A stretch of 64,000 nt of DNA from assembly GCA_949358305.1 (NCBI GenBank), contig OX442314.1, positions 19,399,060 to 19,463,059 on the forward strand. Reading direction: 5' to 3'. A program made the translations under genes and the position numbers. Origin of the DNA: Strigamia acuminata. Lineage: Eukaryota > Arthropoda > Chilopoda > Geophilomorpha > Linotaeniidae. Of this stretch, positions 10,700 through 21,867 are shown in pieces. The notes below the pieces were generated by a model. That model saw only the letters and a program-made list of their open reading frames with translations. It had not been told where the DNA came from and did no database searches. Within the stretch, counting starts at the first letter, position 1, and every line of letters starts with the position of its first letter.

Positions 10700-11565
10700 A
10701 TTTCTTTTTTTCTTTTTAGTAGTATAATAATAATAGATAACGTTAAAAAATGATATATTAAAATTATAATTTATAATGAGATTTTTCAGTAGATATAGTC
10801 AGCATTTAACATAAGATTGACTTGTAAGGAATAAGAGGTCAAGTTAAACCAAACGAACACACTTAAGTGTTGCGATCCATTGTCTGCTGTCTGGCTGTAT
10901 TAGGCTGGACACCTAATCTACTATTTAACACTTACCGGTAATTTCATTTCATCTTTTTCTAAATTAGCTTTTATCCACACTTTTTAAAGCAAAGTTTTAA
11001 ACAAAATCTTGAAAATTTCCTTCCTTCTGGGTGTTAGTAAGCCTGAATCAGCAATATTGGAGTAAGACGTACGTTTATTTATAAGTTTACATGCTATAAC
11101 AACGATTTCTATCATCTAAAAAATTAGTTAGCTGTATACACACCTGGACATTAAGAAACTTCTAGTTTACCACTGCTTGATGTAATGAGCCACCTGGAAT
11201 CTCAATACCACTCATTTATTATGTAAATTTAATGATGTTTACAAAGAGGGTTTCATTGTTTGTATGGCTGTGTGCGTGTGTACAATATAATACAAAATAC
11301 AATACAATAAAGTTAGGTAATGTTGAAAATAATTTCTAATACATTATTTGCGACCATTAAACGGAATATTCTCAAAAAATTCTCAATATTTCTTTGGGCA
11401 TTAAAACCATAATTATCTTCTCACAGCTGACTAATGAACCTTGCCAACCACCTGCAGTTTCAACAGCATCAAGAGCATGCCATGCATTTATAAACGCGTG
11501 GAAACATCGATTCATCTCACTGCAAACTACCGTGGTGGTTACAAAATTTGTTAGCTACAGTGATC

Positions 11566-12043
11566 ATGAAACATTGGGCCATTTTATTAGTATTTCTAGG
11601 TTTCTTACTCTGTTTCCGTATCAATTTTGTACTCGCTGATACCTATACATTGGTGTTAGCTAATGGTACGAGAATAACTGGAGATGTTATTGATTTAAAT
11701 GATTTAATAGATCGTACTCCAGAATATCGGGTTAATTTCGTAGGCGACGATGTAATTCTAATTGTTAAATTTACACATTATTTTATTTTAGCACTGTATA
11801 TTCTTATCTACATTTTTTATTTTTTTTTAAATTTAGTTTCGAAGACGACTGACTGCAGAAAATGAAAAAATAAGAAGTGAAGTGCCTAGATTTCACCAAC
11901 TGCACGATATGAATTCTAGAACTCCAGCTGAACAACAAGAATATGTGCAACTCACTTACCAAGTAATGGATAACTATTACAAACCGTTTGTAACCGAAGC
12001 ATTTGCTGTGGGAGGAATAACCTTCTCTACCACGAAAACATAA
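11566..12043 (+). CDS. Small secreted protein B, paralogue of the gene at 5687
   Basis: Two exons, 11566-11751 and 11837-12043, encode 130 aa. Signal peptide MKHWAILLVFLGFLLCFRIN ending VLAD mirrors protein A. The shared features are LVLANGTRITGDVIDLNDLI, a phase-0 intron at the same place, a middle region with RFHQLHD (A has QFHELFF), and the C-terminal block YYKP then EAFAVGGITF. The mature protein is about 105 residues, charged and without a Cys framework. A possible polyadenylation signal (AATAAA, about 12095) follows. I do not recognise the family. Conservation of the exon structure and C-terminal motif between A and B indicates selection for a protein. Confidence 0.78.
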
Positions 12044-12111
12044 AAGGATTAAAACGTTTTGTATTGAATTTTTTTCTCACAGTATTAAAAACAAATAAAA
12101 CAATGAATCCA

Positions 12112-12155
12112 ATCGCTAAATTAGAAATGTTTTTAGTTATTAATCACACTTTTTA
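12112..12155 (+). repeat. 44-bp direct repeat bordering the LRR block, copy 1
   Basis: ATCGCTAAATTAGAAATGTT and the following TTAGTTATTAATCACAC recur with two or three differences at 15197-15239. Together they bracket a 3.04 kb block that holds the LRR gene and the TTAGG foldback. Confidence 0.85.
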
Positions 12156-12409
12156 GTGCACCTACGCTTTTGAGAAAAAAATAATTGATATTATTTCGAT
12201 TCGACGTAATAAGAGGACTATCCTCTAAACAGAAACCAGCGGTAGCAACGGAAATTGAAACCGTAGTGCCAAGTCAAATCACAAAAGATGTCTCTCTAAT
12301 TATTAAAATGTTAAAATAAATGTTTTTATTTAAAAATGTGCATTACAACATGTATCAAAATATACGAAAGGATTAAACCCAAAAGCCATTAATGCACTCA
12401 AGAATTATA

Positions 12410-13810
12410 TCATACATCCTCCTGAATCAATATGAAATCGCGAATGTCAAAATCTTTTTTTTTCAATTGATATAATTTCATTCCAGCAGAATCCAAAAAC
12501 TGCAAATCCAAGTTTTCTTTTCGAATGTATGTCTGAATTCTACCATCAGAAGTATCAATTGTATCGCACATCAACATTTTTAACGGACTTTCCATTTCTA
12601 ACAATTTTTCTATACATCCGAAAGTAATTGAGTTGCACTTTGAAAATGATATCGATTTTACATTTTGAAGCGCCTTGGCTACAAAAAGTTGTGAAAATAA
12701 ATTGTCAGAGACAACGGCACATTCGTCAAATTGTAAATCTTCCAAATTAATGCACTGTGTTAATAGCATTTTCAATTGTAATTCAGTGAATTCAGTTGCA
12801 ACTACACGTAGTTCACGTAGGCTCTTAAACGAAACTGCATTGCCGGGTTCGTTTAAAATAGAACATTTGTTTAATGATAAATTCTCCAGCTTTGGACAGT
12901 GGCGGTCCACAAGTCTCAGATCAACTAATACAACATTACGTAGAAATAAAGTGGTTAATCGTTGTGCCGACATCAAGACAACATTAAAATCCAGAATATT
13001 ATCTGATGTCGGGAAAACTAATAATTTGCGCAAATTTGGGAAAATAGTGATCAGATTGTTGAAATCTTCGGACGAATAATCTAAATCCTCTATAGCCATT
13101 TCGTTGATCAAATAAATGAGCAATGTCTTGCTTGAATTAAATTCTTTTTTCGGAACAACAAACGCTTCCCAGAAATGACATAAAAACTTTCTTAAAAGTG
13201 GCAGGTGGTTTAGAACGAAAAGACATTCCTCGTGTGTGATTACTTCATTATGGCGGACATTTAAAAACTGGAGTCGAGGGCACCCACTTGGTAACAAACA
13301 AAGACTACAATTGGTAATAGGAGTCAAAGCGATGTTGAGATGTGTCAATAGCGGACAATTGTTAGAAATCACCGTTAAAACTTCGTCCGTACAATTCTTC
13401 TGCGCTTTGAAGGATAAACGTTCAATTTTTGGTAAATGTTGTACCAGTTTGATTAACGATTCGGATGAAATTTTAACGCACCTGTTTCTCCAAGAATTCA
13501 AGTTTAATTCTACAAGTTTTTCACAAACTTGGCAGATTTTGTCCAATAAAGATTCCATGGGCAGATCTAACGAAATGAAATCACCTAACGATCTGGTGCG
13601 TGAATTAACAAAAATATCTGAAGACATAATTCGTATGGAAGGTTTGTCCTGTTGCTTGAATTCATGCAGACGCATACGTTCACGGATTTCATCAATAAAT
13701 CTACCAGGTAGATTCGCTAATTTTAATTTATCTTCTATAACATCATAACCAGTGATTACCAAATCGAAACACAATTCTTCCAGGCTGGACGGTGATTTCT
13801 TGTAAGGCAT
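12410..13810 (-). CDS. Intronless leucine-rich-repeat protein, probable ubiquitin-ligase substrate adaptor type
   Basis: A single 466-codon frame from ATG at 13810 (MPYKKSPSSLEELCFDLV) to a stop at 12410. The N-terminal 50 residues (SSLEELC, then LPGRFIDEIRERM) resemble the VHL/BC-box-like start of ZYG11/ZER1-type and F-box-like LRR proteins, which recruit substrates to cullin ligases. From about residue 110 onward there are repeated LRR units (VELNLNSW, LTHLNIA, LQFLNVRH, LENLSLNKC, LEDLQFDEC, VKSISFSKC). I cannot assign an orthologue. It is the only multi-hundred-codon gene here without introns and it points against its neighbours. The bordering 44-bp repeats suggest the block arrived or was duplicated as a unit. 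Its own ATG context and full-length frame suggest it is functional. Confidence 0.85.
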   Translation of the reverse strand: MPYKKSPSSLEELCFDLVITGYDVIEDKLKLANLPGRFIDEIRERMRLHEFKQQDKPSIRIMSSDIFVNSRTRSLGDFISLDLPMESLLDKICQVCEKLVELNLNSWRNRCVKISSESLIKLVQHLPKIERLSFKAQKNCTDEVLTVISNNCPLLTHLNIALTPITNCSLCLLPSGCPRLQFLNVRHNEVITHEECLFVLNHLPLLRKFLCHFWEAFVVPKKEFNSSKTLLIYLINEMAIEDLDYSSEDFNNLITIFPNLRKLLVFPTSDNILDFNVVLMSAQRLTTLFLRNVVLVDLRLVDRHCPKLENLSLNKCSILNEPGNAVSFKSLRELRVVATEFTELQLKMLLTQCINLEDLQFDECAVVSDNLFSQLFVAKALQNVKSISFSKCNSITFGCIEKLLEMESPLKMLMCDTIDTSDGRIQTYIRKENLDLQFLDSAGMKLYQLKKKDFDIRDFILIQEDV

Positions 13811-14078
13811 GTTGAGATTTGACAGCACAGTCGAGAATGATAAAATGTATTGACAACAAATTCTTTATATACGTGAAGCTATTCGTACTGTATGCTGAAT
13901 GTTCGCTGCACGTTTTATCTAATATCTTCGATTTGTCCGCGGGACCGCGGGCCTCCCAACTGCGCGCGAGGGGAAAATCTTTTTTCCAAATTGCGCAGGG
14001 GGGCGGATTTTGTGTCAGATTTTTGGCAATTTAGTAAATATATGGAGAACAAGGGTTGATTGATATTGTCGTTAGACC

Positions 14079-14249
14079 TTACGAGTCTACTGTATCGTCC
14101 ATCATTTGCCATTGTCCCATGTCTTGCACTTCCAGTTCCTGATTGAATTGTTCTTGGTAAACGGAATAACGAGAAGATTCGTTTGATTCGTGTTGCTGCT
14201 GCTTCGTGTTTGAACTGTTTGGATAGTTCATGTTATTTATTCTTTTCAT
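14079..14249 (-). CDS. Possible small Gln/Asn-rich protein, 56 codons
   Basis: The minus-strand frame starts MKRINNMNYPNSSNTK, contains a QQQ run and ends acidic (QWQMMDDTVDS, stop at 14079). An ATG at 14324 in the same frame would add 25 residues. Composition is protein-like but there is no family match. It lies upstream of the LRR gene on the same strand and could be an exon of another gene. Confidence 0.25.
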   Translation of the reverse strand: MKRINNMNYPNSSNTKQQQHESNESSRYSVYQEQFNQELEVQDMGQWQMMDDTVDS

Positions 14250-14567
14250 TTGGATTTGGAAAATATTTGTCCAACTTAACTCATTTCTTGATTTGTAGGA
14301 ACCAAAATAAATAATGTTGTTCAAACCATAATTTGGAGTTAACTCATTTATTCCAGAAGCTTAACTGTATAAGTTGCTAAGCAATCAGCTTGGCAACTAC
14401 AATGCGTTGAATATACAAATTGATAATCAATTTCTAAAACAAATAAAGTACATCGATTGTATAATATATAGTATTGTTTCAAGAGATTACAAATAGCTGA
14501 GTGTTGAATTTCTGTTTATTTGCTCGATTTCCTTGTCCGTTCATTGATGAGTCAGCAATGAATCAAA

Positions 14568-14823
14568 TTCGGTTGTTGTTCACATCTGCCCCAATGTTAG
14601 CCTTGATTTCATTTGTTTGTGTTGTGTGTGGTTGTTTTCGGTTAGGTTAGGTCAGGTTAGGTTAGGTCAGGTTGGGTTAGGACCTAGGTATAGGTCTAAA
14701 CCTAACCTAACCTGACCTAACCTAACCGAAAACAACCACACACATCACAAACAAATGAAATCAAGGCAACCTAACCTAACCTAACAATGGAATATATTGG
14801 GGCAGATGTGAACAACAACCTCA
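14568..14823. repeat. Foldback element with TTAGG telomere-type repeats
   Basis: Two inverted arms of about 110-125 bp share GGTTGTTGTTCACATCTGCC, CCTTGATTTCATTTGTTTGT and GTGTGTGGTTGTTTTCGG. The inner part of each arm is a run of TTAGG/TCAGG pentamers (14641-14680 and, reversed, 14698-14727). The right arm carries an extra CCTAACCTAACCTAA insert (14769-14785). TTAGG is the arthropod telomere unit. Confidence 0.85.
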
Positions 14824-15196
14824 AATTCAATTAGCGAAGTCACTAGATCGACTGAATCCGAGTTTAGGGAATCGTTTCAAAATGGACAGTGCGGAAGAAG
14901 TATTTGTTTTTGTAAGATCTTACTATAACGCGATTAATGTCAGTAATCAAGCTGTAAATCTGTACTGTTTTGGCAATAACATTGATCCCTTATTGCATAC
15001 AAGAATACAAGTATCCATATTGTTTGAGTCGGTTGCCCTGGATGGACGTGTGGATGGTGTTGGATTGTCCTCCTATTCCTAGGAGTAGTTCTACGTCTAA
15101 ACAGTGCCACAAGGGAAAGTAATTCCCATCAAGAGATAACGCAAGAACAGCCCCCTTTGTCGCAGAAAATTAAACAGTATGAAAAAAAAAAATTCT

Positions 15197-15239
15197 ATCG
15201 CAAAATTAGAAATGTTTTTAATTATTAATCACACTTTTA
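15197..15239 (+). repeat. 44-bp direct repeat bordering the LRR block, copy 2
   Basis: Matches 12112-12155 (ATCGCAAAATTAGAAATGTT and following bases). It lies between the LRR block and the PPT2 remnant. Confidence 0.85.
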
Positions 15240-15701
15240 TAATGAAATCTCATTTTGTCGCAGCCTGCAAATTTATACTGCAATTCAAGTGCGGTCCAGT
15301 TGATAATTAAATGCGATGTTTTTTTATTTATCAATGGCTGTTTTAACGTTAAAACGATACATGCAATGATTGTATTGTGATTGATTTCCCACTCGACTCG
15401 CATTGCGAACCAGGTCGTGTTACCTTTGATTTTCGATAGATCAATAGTAAAGTTTATCTTTTATTTATGACGAAAGTTCAAATCAAATTCCGATAACGTC
15501 TATGCGATTTATTTCCGTACTCATAAATCAGTCAAACAAAACACAAAAACTATTTTCTGCGCAACAAAGCTATTTCCGGCTGTTGTGTTATCACGTGCGC
15601 AGTTTTTCGTCTAAAGTCTAAACGGACGAACAAAAGACGAGTACAACCACATATTTAAAATTAGCCTATAATTTATTTAATATTATTCAGTTTTTAGTCA
15701 T

Positions 15702-15798
15702 CCGACCTTTAAAAACAATTATCAAATATACAATGCCAGAAGAACAACACAAAAATATCACAGTTTTGAAAAAATGTGTGATTCCACATTTAGATTAA
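15702..15798 (+). pseudogene. Remnant of a second PPT2 gene, last exon only
   Basis: The frame ending at a stop at 15796-15798 reads TIIKYTMPEEQHKNITVLKK then CVIPHLD. It aligns with the last 30 residues of the intact PPT2 at 9860-9949 ([15 protein letters not shown], then FVIPHLD), including the catalytic-His position. The 3' flanks also match (TTACATCACAAAATTAACAAA against TTACAAAATTAATAAAG). No upstream PPT2 exon is recognisable, so the copy is broken. Confidence 0.82.
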
Positions 15799-15876
15799 TG
15801 CTCTTAACTTTACATCACAAAATTAACAAAAGCTAGCTGTATTTTGTTTTGTTCAAATTAACATTTCATTTTTACT

Positions 15877-16655
15877 TCATAATCGGGATATACAATTTCC
15901 AGTTCTCTTATCATTAGCAGCATTACATTGCTTTAGTATATCTAATGTAGTATTAAAGTAAGCTGTCACTGACAAGTCTTCACAGTCGGGGATAAACAAT
16001 TTTATTCCATTTCTTTTAACTGGTGAAAGTAATGTGAGAGCCGAATCCACAAAAAGCATGTCTAATCGAGCTCCAGCCTTGACAATGCCTTTGATAATTT
16101 GCGATTTTTTCCCATCGAACACGTGAATATTCTCGCCTATAATAACCAACGTTGGTCCAGGCACTTCGTATTGTTGGTCAGTGGCAGCAAAATTCACTAA
16201 AACAAAAGAATATCAGACAAAATGATCCACATATTTAAAATAAAATCCAAATACCCAGAAAATTATTTCCCGTGTGAAAAATAAAAATCGAGCACGTTTT
16301 GCTTAGAGTTGATTGCACGTTCATTCTGATGCGGACTTTGTTTATAAGGCTTGACTTCAATTTGGTAATTAAGGAACTGTCAGTCGCTGGATCACTCAGT
16401 ATTTCAATTCCCGGAAGAGTTCCACTGTAATTTCCGCTGTTCAGTTGAAACACAACTTTGGAACCGGTAGTAGCTAAAGAAATACAAAGTTTATGCGAAT
16501 ACAGCGACGCATACTTGTATCTTACTTACGGCCCATGCCTGACGCTTTTATCGGTGCAATTTCTACTGAAGTGACATGCAAATTGTTGTTTTTTAACATT
16601 GTTGTTGAGACTTGAGATGTATAAAGAAAATTTAATGGTGGTTTGAAGGAATGTC
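15877..16655 (-). CDS. 3' exons of an unrecognised gene, probably secreted or extracellular
   Basis: Three phase-compatible exons on the minus strand: 16655-16530, 16473-16255 and 16196-15877, with GT-AG introns of 56-58 bases and a stop at 15877-15879. They encode about 220 residues: LNFLYTSQVSTTMLKNNN, then a segment with two sequons (LNSGNYSGTLPGIEIL, and NVQSTLS nearby), then EVPGPTLVIIGENIHVFDGK and LFIPDCEDLSV. Three Cys lie in the last exon. The sequence has a beta-rich, extracellular-looking composition. I do not recognise the family. Upstream exons were not found within the next kilobase. The stop lies 79 bases from the end of the PPT2 remnant, on the opposite strand. Confidence 0.6.
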
Positions 16656-17433
16656 CTGCAAACAAAAACAAAAACACATTCAATTAGTATTGTTTATGAT
16701 GTGTATTCACTTAAAACCATCGCAACCTTTTAAGCGACCACTAACTGGTAAGTTATTTTTGCTGCAAATGCAACTGACAACCTGCTATTAAATATTTTCT
16801 AAGAAGTATTTTTTTTCCCTTTAGCAAATTACAGTGTAAGAAAATCAAGGTTATACTATTTTAAAAACTAACGTACAAATTATTTCACAAAATAAAATCA
16901 AAATGCAGGAAATTGGTTTTTAATTGTTTCATTTTTGTGTTTCGGAACTTCGATGCATTCCCAATTAATGCTATTTTTAAGCGTTGTTGTTGTCTTTAAT
17001 CTTGAAGATTAATCTTGGATAACATTCGACAAGTCACGCATCATCTTGCATTATTAAAACCGTAATCGTGCGCAAACATTTAAAAACCAATTGTTTAGTT
17101 TCGCATTTATTAAATTCTATCCATCACCTTTTTTTATGAAGGTCAATACGACAACGACCGGAAAATGACACAACCTAAATTATGAAAATATTGTTTTGAA
17201 CTCTATAGCCCGAATAAATCGTTCAATAACCCCTAAAAATTATCTTTGTTGAAATGAAGAAAGCATAATTAGCCCACAAAACTTTCAATAAAAATAATAA
17301 TCTTTTTGATGCACCGGTAACTTAAATCAATTGGGTCGTAAAACAATTTCAACTGAATAAGTTTTCCATTTCAAAATTCAACTTACATGTATTAATTTAA
17401 ATTTAAACGTTGAAAGATAAACCACTTACAATA
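16656..17433. other. Non-coding stretch between divergent genes
   Basis: AT-rich, no exon recognised. It should contain the 5' exons or intron of the minus-strand gene and the promoter of the first neprilysin gene. Confidence 0.5.
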
Positions 17434-20400
17434 ATGTTCTATATTCGTGTGAAATGTAAAGATGGTGGTCAGATATGCATAACACACAACTCTCAAGTTC
17501 AAGAACTACATCGTATAAATTTTCATCACATAATTTCCCTCAGGGTATTAAAATGGCGTGTACTGGATAAAAGCGTGTTGGCTGCAATATCAAGGTTAGT
17601 AGACCAGTGACATGTAAAGGGCGGCCACATTAGATGGCCAGCACACGCATCTGATAGGTCAGATTCATCCTCAGGAAGTTATAGGGATAGACTAAAATGG
17701 TGTTGTGGAGGAGGTAAGTTGGCAATACATAATGCTCGATACTTAAAACAAAAAATACTTTTAGTAGTATAAAGCGTTAACTACAGGGCTTTTCATAAAT
17801 AGCGATGTAATACACATTTCACATTTTAAACATTTTAAACTTGTTTATATTTTTTAAACAAGTCTAAAAATGGAAAATTTAACAAGTAAAATCTTGCATT
17901 TCAACAAGTTTAAATGACTTTATAACAAATTTGTTTGATTTGATAGAAAAAGAATGTAGATATCCGTTTGTATTAGTTGTAAATATTGTTATTTAATTAT
18001 GTTTAGACGAAAGTAAAATGTAAACAGATTTACGCAATTCGTATTTTCATTAACTATATATACACAACGAAAAGTTTTATTTATTTACAGAAGTGGAACT
18101 GGAATATTCTTGATAGTCGTTCTTATGCTATTACTTCCGGGTAAGAAGAATATAAACCAATTACAAGTGAATTATTGATACAATATGGTTGCTGACATGT
18201 ATACCTCCATGCTTTTAGGCAACTGCCGTAGAAGAATTAAACTGAAAGATTTGTTGACTGCATCTTTGTTCGCCAAGTCAAGAAATGCAGCAATAGTTAC
18301 GACAAAAAACCCATTTTTCGCAAGATCTAGTACCAGAATAAATCAAATGTACGGAAATGGGTCATGCACGTCTGAGGGGTGTTTACGAGCAGGTAACGAA
18401 ATTTATAACCCGTCACAAACACATTAAAATTTAGTATTCCAAAAAACAAAATGATCTAGCAAATAATGTGGGTACAGAACAGTGACTTTGAAATTAAAGG
18501 TCAAAAACTTGAAAATGACAAAACTTTAATTAATCTTTAGACAATTAATGTCATAGTCATTTTAAGCCGTTAAGCCGGATAGCCATTAAAGAGAAGCGCT
18601 GAAAATTAAGCTCCTCATTTGTTAATGAGTACGATCCCATCATCATCGGGTTTAAAATATCACAAATTGCTCAGATAAAGAACGGAAAAGAGCTTCTTTA
18701 TCACGCAATACATATTCCACAAATGATTATGCCAGGAAATATCTACAATTTGCAAAATCCGACATTTAATATTTGTATTTCAACGCAGCAATAACTTTGG
18801 GAATGAACATTGATCGAAAAGCAAATCCGTGTGAAGATTTTTACCAATTTGCATGCGGCGGTTACATTAAGCGTGCAACAATCCCAGAAGATAAGATCAT
18901 AGTGGATACAATCGACAAAGTTCAAGGCGAATTGACAGGAAATCTCAAAGGTTTGTAATTGCTTTCTTACACGATAAAGTCTCGGATATATGCATTGCAA
19001 ATGATTTTTTTTTCAAAAAATACATTATTCCAGCTATAATTGAAGAATCAAAAAGTTTAACGGACGGTGAAGCAATAAAAAAGTTAAAAGACATGTACAA
19101 TGCTTGCTTAGACACCGGTAAGTTTTATAGCCAATTTATGTTCAGACTTAATTAATCGTGCAAATATTGTAGAGACAATAAAGAAATTGGGGTTGCGTCC
19201 ACTGCAGGACTTAATAAGAGGTTTTGGTGGATGGCCAGTGGTTGAAGGATCAAATTGGACTAGTATAGGGTTCGACTGGCAAAAACTTCTCTACAAGTTC
19301 AAAGAGAAAGGAGTCTTTTATGATATTCTATTATCTATTGGAGTAGCACCAGATCCTAAAGATACTAGTCAAAATATAATTCACGTAAATTTATTCAATT
19401 TTTCTCCTAATCTTGACAGAAATTAAAATTTTCATATTTTTAATTTTTATTTTTTCAAGTTGGATCAACCACCATTTGTCATAGGCAATCAAATAGTGCA
19501 GCAAAGAGAATGGGGGCGTCCTCAATTGGCTATTTGGAGGCACCCAAGTGCTAGTGAAAGGGTAGACAATCAAAGCATGAAAGTTTACTATAATGTCATG
19601 TTAAAAATGGCTATAAACCTCGGCGCAAATAAAACTTCAGCTCAGAAAGACTTGCAATCTGTAGTCGAGTTTGAAAGACAACTGGCACAAGTAGCTATAT
19701 ATAAAATGCCTGCAGTAAAACTATACTATTTAAATATTAAATCAATTATTACAGATATCAAAGAGAAAACACAACAACAGTCTGAAAAAAGGATTCCTTG
19801 TCACGGACATATTGGGACTAATTCAAATGGCGCCTCATGTAAACGATGACTAACCCCAGTAAATCATCTCTCACAAACGGGCATTTCATTTCAGATCGAT
19901 TGGCTAGATTATTTTAATGAAGTCGTATCTCATCGCATCAGAAGACATGAGCGAATTTTGGTAATGGCTCCCGATTACATCAAACAATTGTCTAAACTAC
20001 TTGCTAGGACGGATGAAAGGTAAAGATCTCTGTTGTGCCCTGCTCAAATTAATTAAGCAAGGAACTTTGTAGGACTTTAGCTAATTATCTCATATGGCAA
20101 GCAGTTCAATCAGTTGCGCATCAGTTAGGACCTCCATTTCAAGATCTCATATTCAGTTTGCATAGCTATAATACTGGTCAAGTGAAGAGACAATCTAGAT
20201 GGTTGGAATGTTTAGCATATGCTAATAGAAATATGGGTCTTTCAATGGGCGCCCTTTATGTGAGAAAATATTTTAATTCACAGGCCAAGGAGAAGGTAAT
20301 TTAAACGGGTACAATTATAAAAAATATTTTCTTATATTCCACATTAATTGAAACGCCTGTGGGTTTAGGTTCAGGAAATGGTGAGCACAATTCGAAGTGA

Positions 20401-21867
20401 ATTTGCACTCATTCTAAATGAAAATGATTGGATGGATATGAAAACTTTACGCAGAGCCAAAGCAAAAGTAAGTTACAGAATCTGCGTGTCAGAGATTCGA
20501 ATCTTTCATATATTTTTTGGGATTCGGTGTGGGATTCGGATGGTTAAGTGACACCATATGGTTTGTTTTCGACTTTTAAAGAATTCAGCAATGATCTATC
20601 ATGTGGCGTATCCTGATGAACTTTTGGATAATAGTAAACTGGATCGCTTCTATCGTAAAGTATTTGGGCGCTTTCTTTTTGAATTGCGAAGATTTTTATG
20701 TAGCAAACTTTATGTAGTTACATGTTAATCGCAATCAACATTTCCAAAATGCTTTAAAAGCGAATAAATTCCGTCGACAGTTTCAATTAGGACGACTACG
20801 TAAATCAACATTTAGAGATAGGTAAGAAATATTTATACTTAAGTATACCAGCACAGCTTTAAAATTAAAATTAAATAACTTATGTAAATCGTATCAAAGT
20901 TGGGTCTACCACGGAGAAGTTGCAAACGTTAATGCTTTATACGGAGTGCTCGAAAACAGTATTCGTAAGTTTCCTATTTCCTCTTTGAAGCTTAAGTTAA
21001 ATTTTAAATTTCTTTGGTTTCTGTTTTTAGAAATTCATGCAGGAATGTTACATGGTTGGTTCTTCGAAGCAAACAGACCTCAATACTTAAATTTTGGCAG
21101 CATTGGTGCTGTAATAGGACATGAAATAACTCATGGATTTGATGATCAAGGTTCTGGGTTCACAAGTAACAACAATTTCTCTTGTATCATTAAATTGCAT
21201 GAAACATTATGTAGGAAGACAATTTGACGAAACTGGAAACTTGAAAGGCTGGTGGGATCCTGTAACCGATCAAAAATTTTCAGAAAAAGCATCATGTTTT
21301 GTGAAGCAGTATGAAAACTACACAGTAAAGGAACTAAACCAAAAAGTAAGCATTTTCCATTATTTTAGCATTAACACTTAATTTTTACCTTTTTATGAAC
21401 TAACGTGTGTAGTTAGATGGTAGAAACACACTGGGAGAAAACATTGCAGATAACGGAGGGGTTAAAATAGCGTACAAAGTAAGCCGTTATGATTTCCCTA
21501 CACATCGTAACCAAGAACTTATTTCTTATTTTTAGGCTTACTTGAAATGGGCAAATAAAAACAGCAATGAATTAAAGCTGCCAGGACTGAATTTCACTCC
21601 CAGGCAATTATTTTGGCTTAGTTACGCAAATGTGAGTGATTTATTGAAATTTATACAAATGTATTTAACTTTTCTCTTCAAATTAATTAGAATTGGTGTG
21701 GCAAAATGAGACCTGAGGTTTTGCATGTTTACGTCACAAGAGGTCGCCATAGTCCGAATAAAATGAGAGTTAATGGGCCATTAGCAAACTTGAAAGAATT
21801 TGCCAAAGATTTTGCTTGTGCTGCAGACAGTGTTATGAATCCAAGAAAGAAGTGCGAGTTGTGGTAA
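17434..21867 (+). CDS. Neprilysin-family zinc metallopeptidase (M13), first of two tandem copies
   Basis: Nineteen exons give 821 aa in frame: 17434-17594, 18091-18140, 18219-18392, 18789-18950, 19034-19117, 19173-19384, 19460-19714, 19755-19838, 19895-20019, 20073-20295, 20369-20467, 20582-20659, 20718-20821, 20900-20964, 21031-21150, 21215-21345, 21413-21478, 21536-21631, 21691-21867. It is a type II membrane ectoenzyme: a short cytoplasmic part, a membrane segment [13 protein letters not shown] (exon 2), then [12 protein letters not shown]. The active site is complete: substrate motif NALY, HEITH with GFDDQ (zinc His and catalytic Glu), ENIAD (third zinc ligand Glu and Asp), the WCG block, a late HSPN His and C-terminal CELW. 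Such enzymes trim extracellular peptides, including neuropeptides. The first exon is the least certain part. Confidence 0.93.

Larger units (their letters stand above)
9950..11565. other. Intergenic, repeat-rich
   Basis: No gene seen. Holds a perfect hairpin (10173-10250), the end of a hAT-like element (10390-10470) and a 35-bp tandem array (10509-10699). A stretch before 11566 should contain the promoter of secreted protein B, but no clear TATA box was identified. Confidence 0.6.

Noticed and set aside
17420-17542. Minus-strand open stretch ending at a gtaagt, considered as upstream exon of the 15.9-16.7 kb gene
   Set aside because: Its phase does not match the exon at 16655, and the upstream acceptor is poor. 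It also overlaps the plus-strand neprilysin exon.
17640-17711. Ser-rich reading ([17 protein letters not shown]) ending at a good donor, considered as first exon of neprilysin 1
   Set aside because: It leaves phase 1, which gives a stop in the membrane-segment exon at 18091, whereas the exon ending at 17594 leaves the required phase 2.
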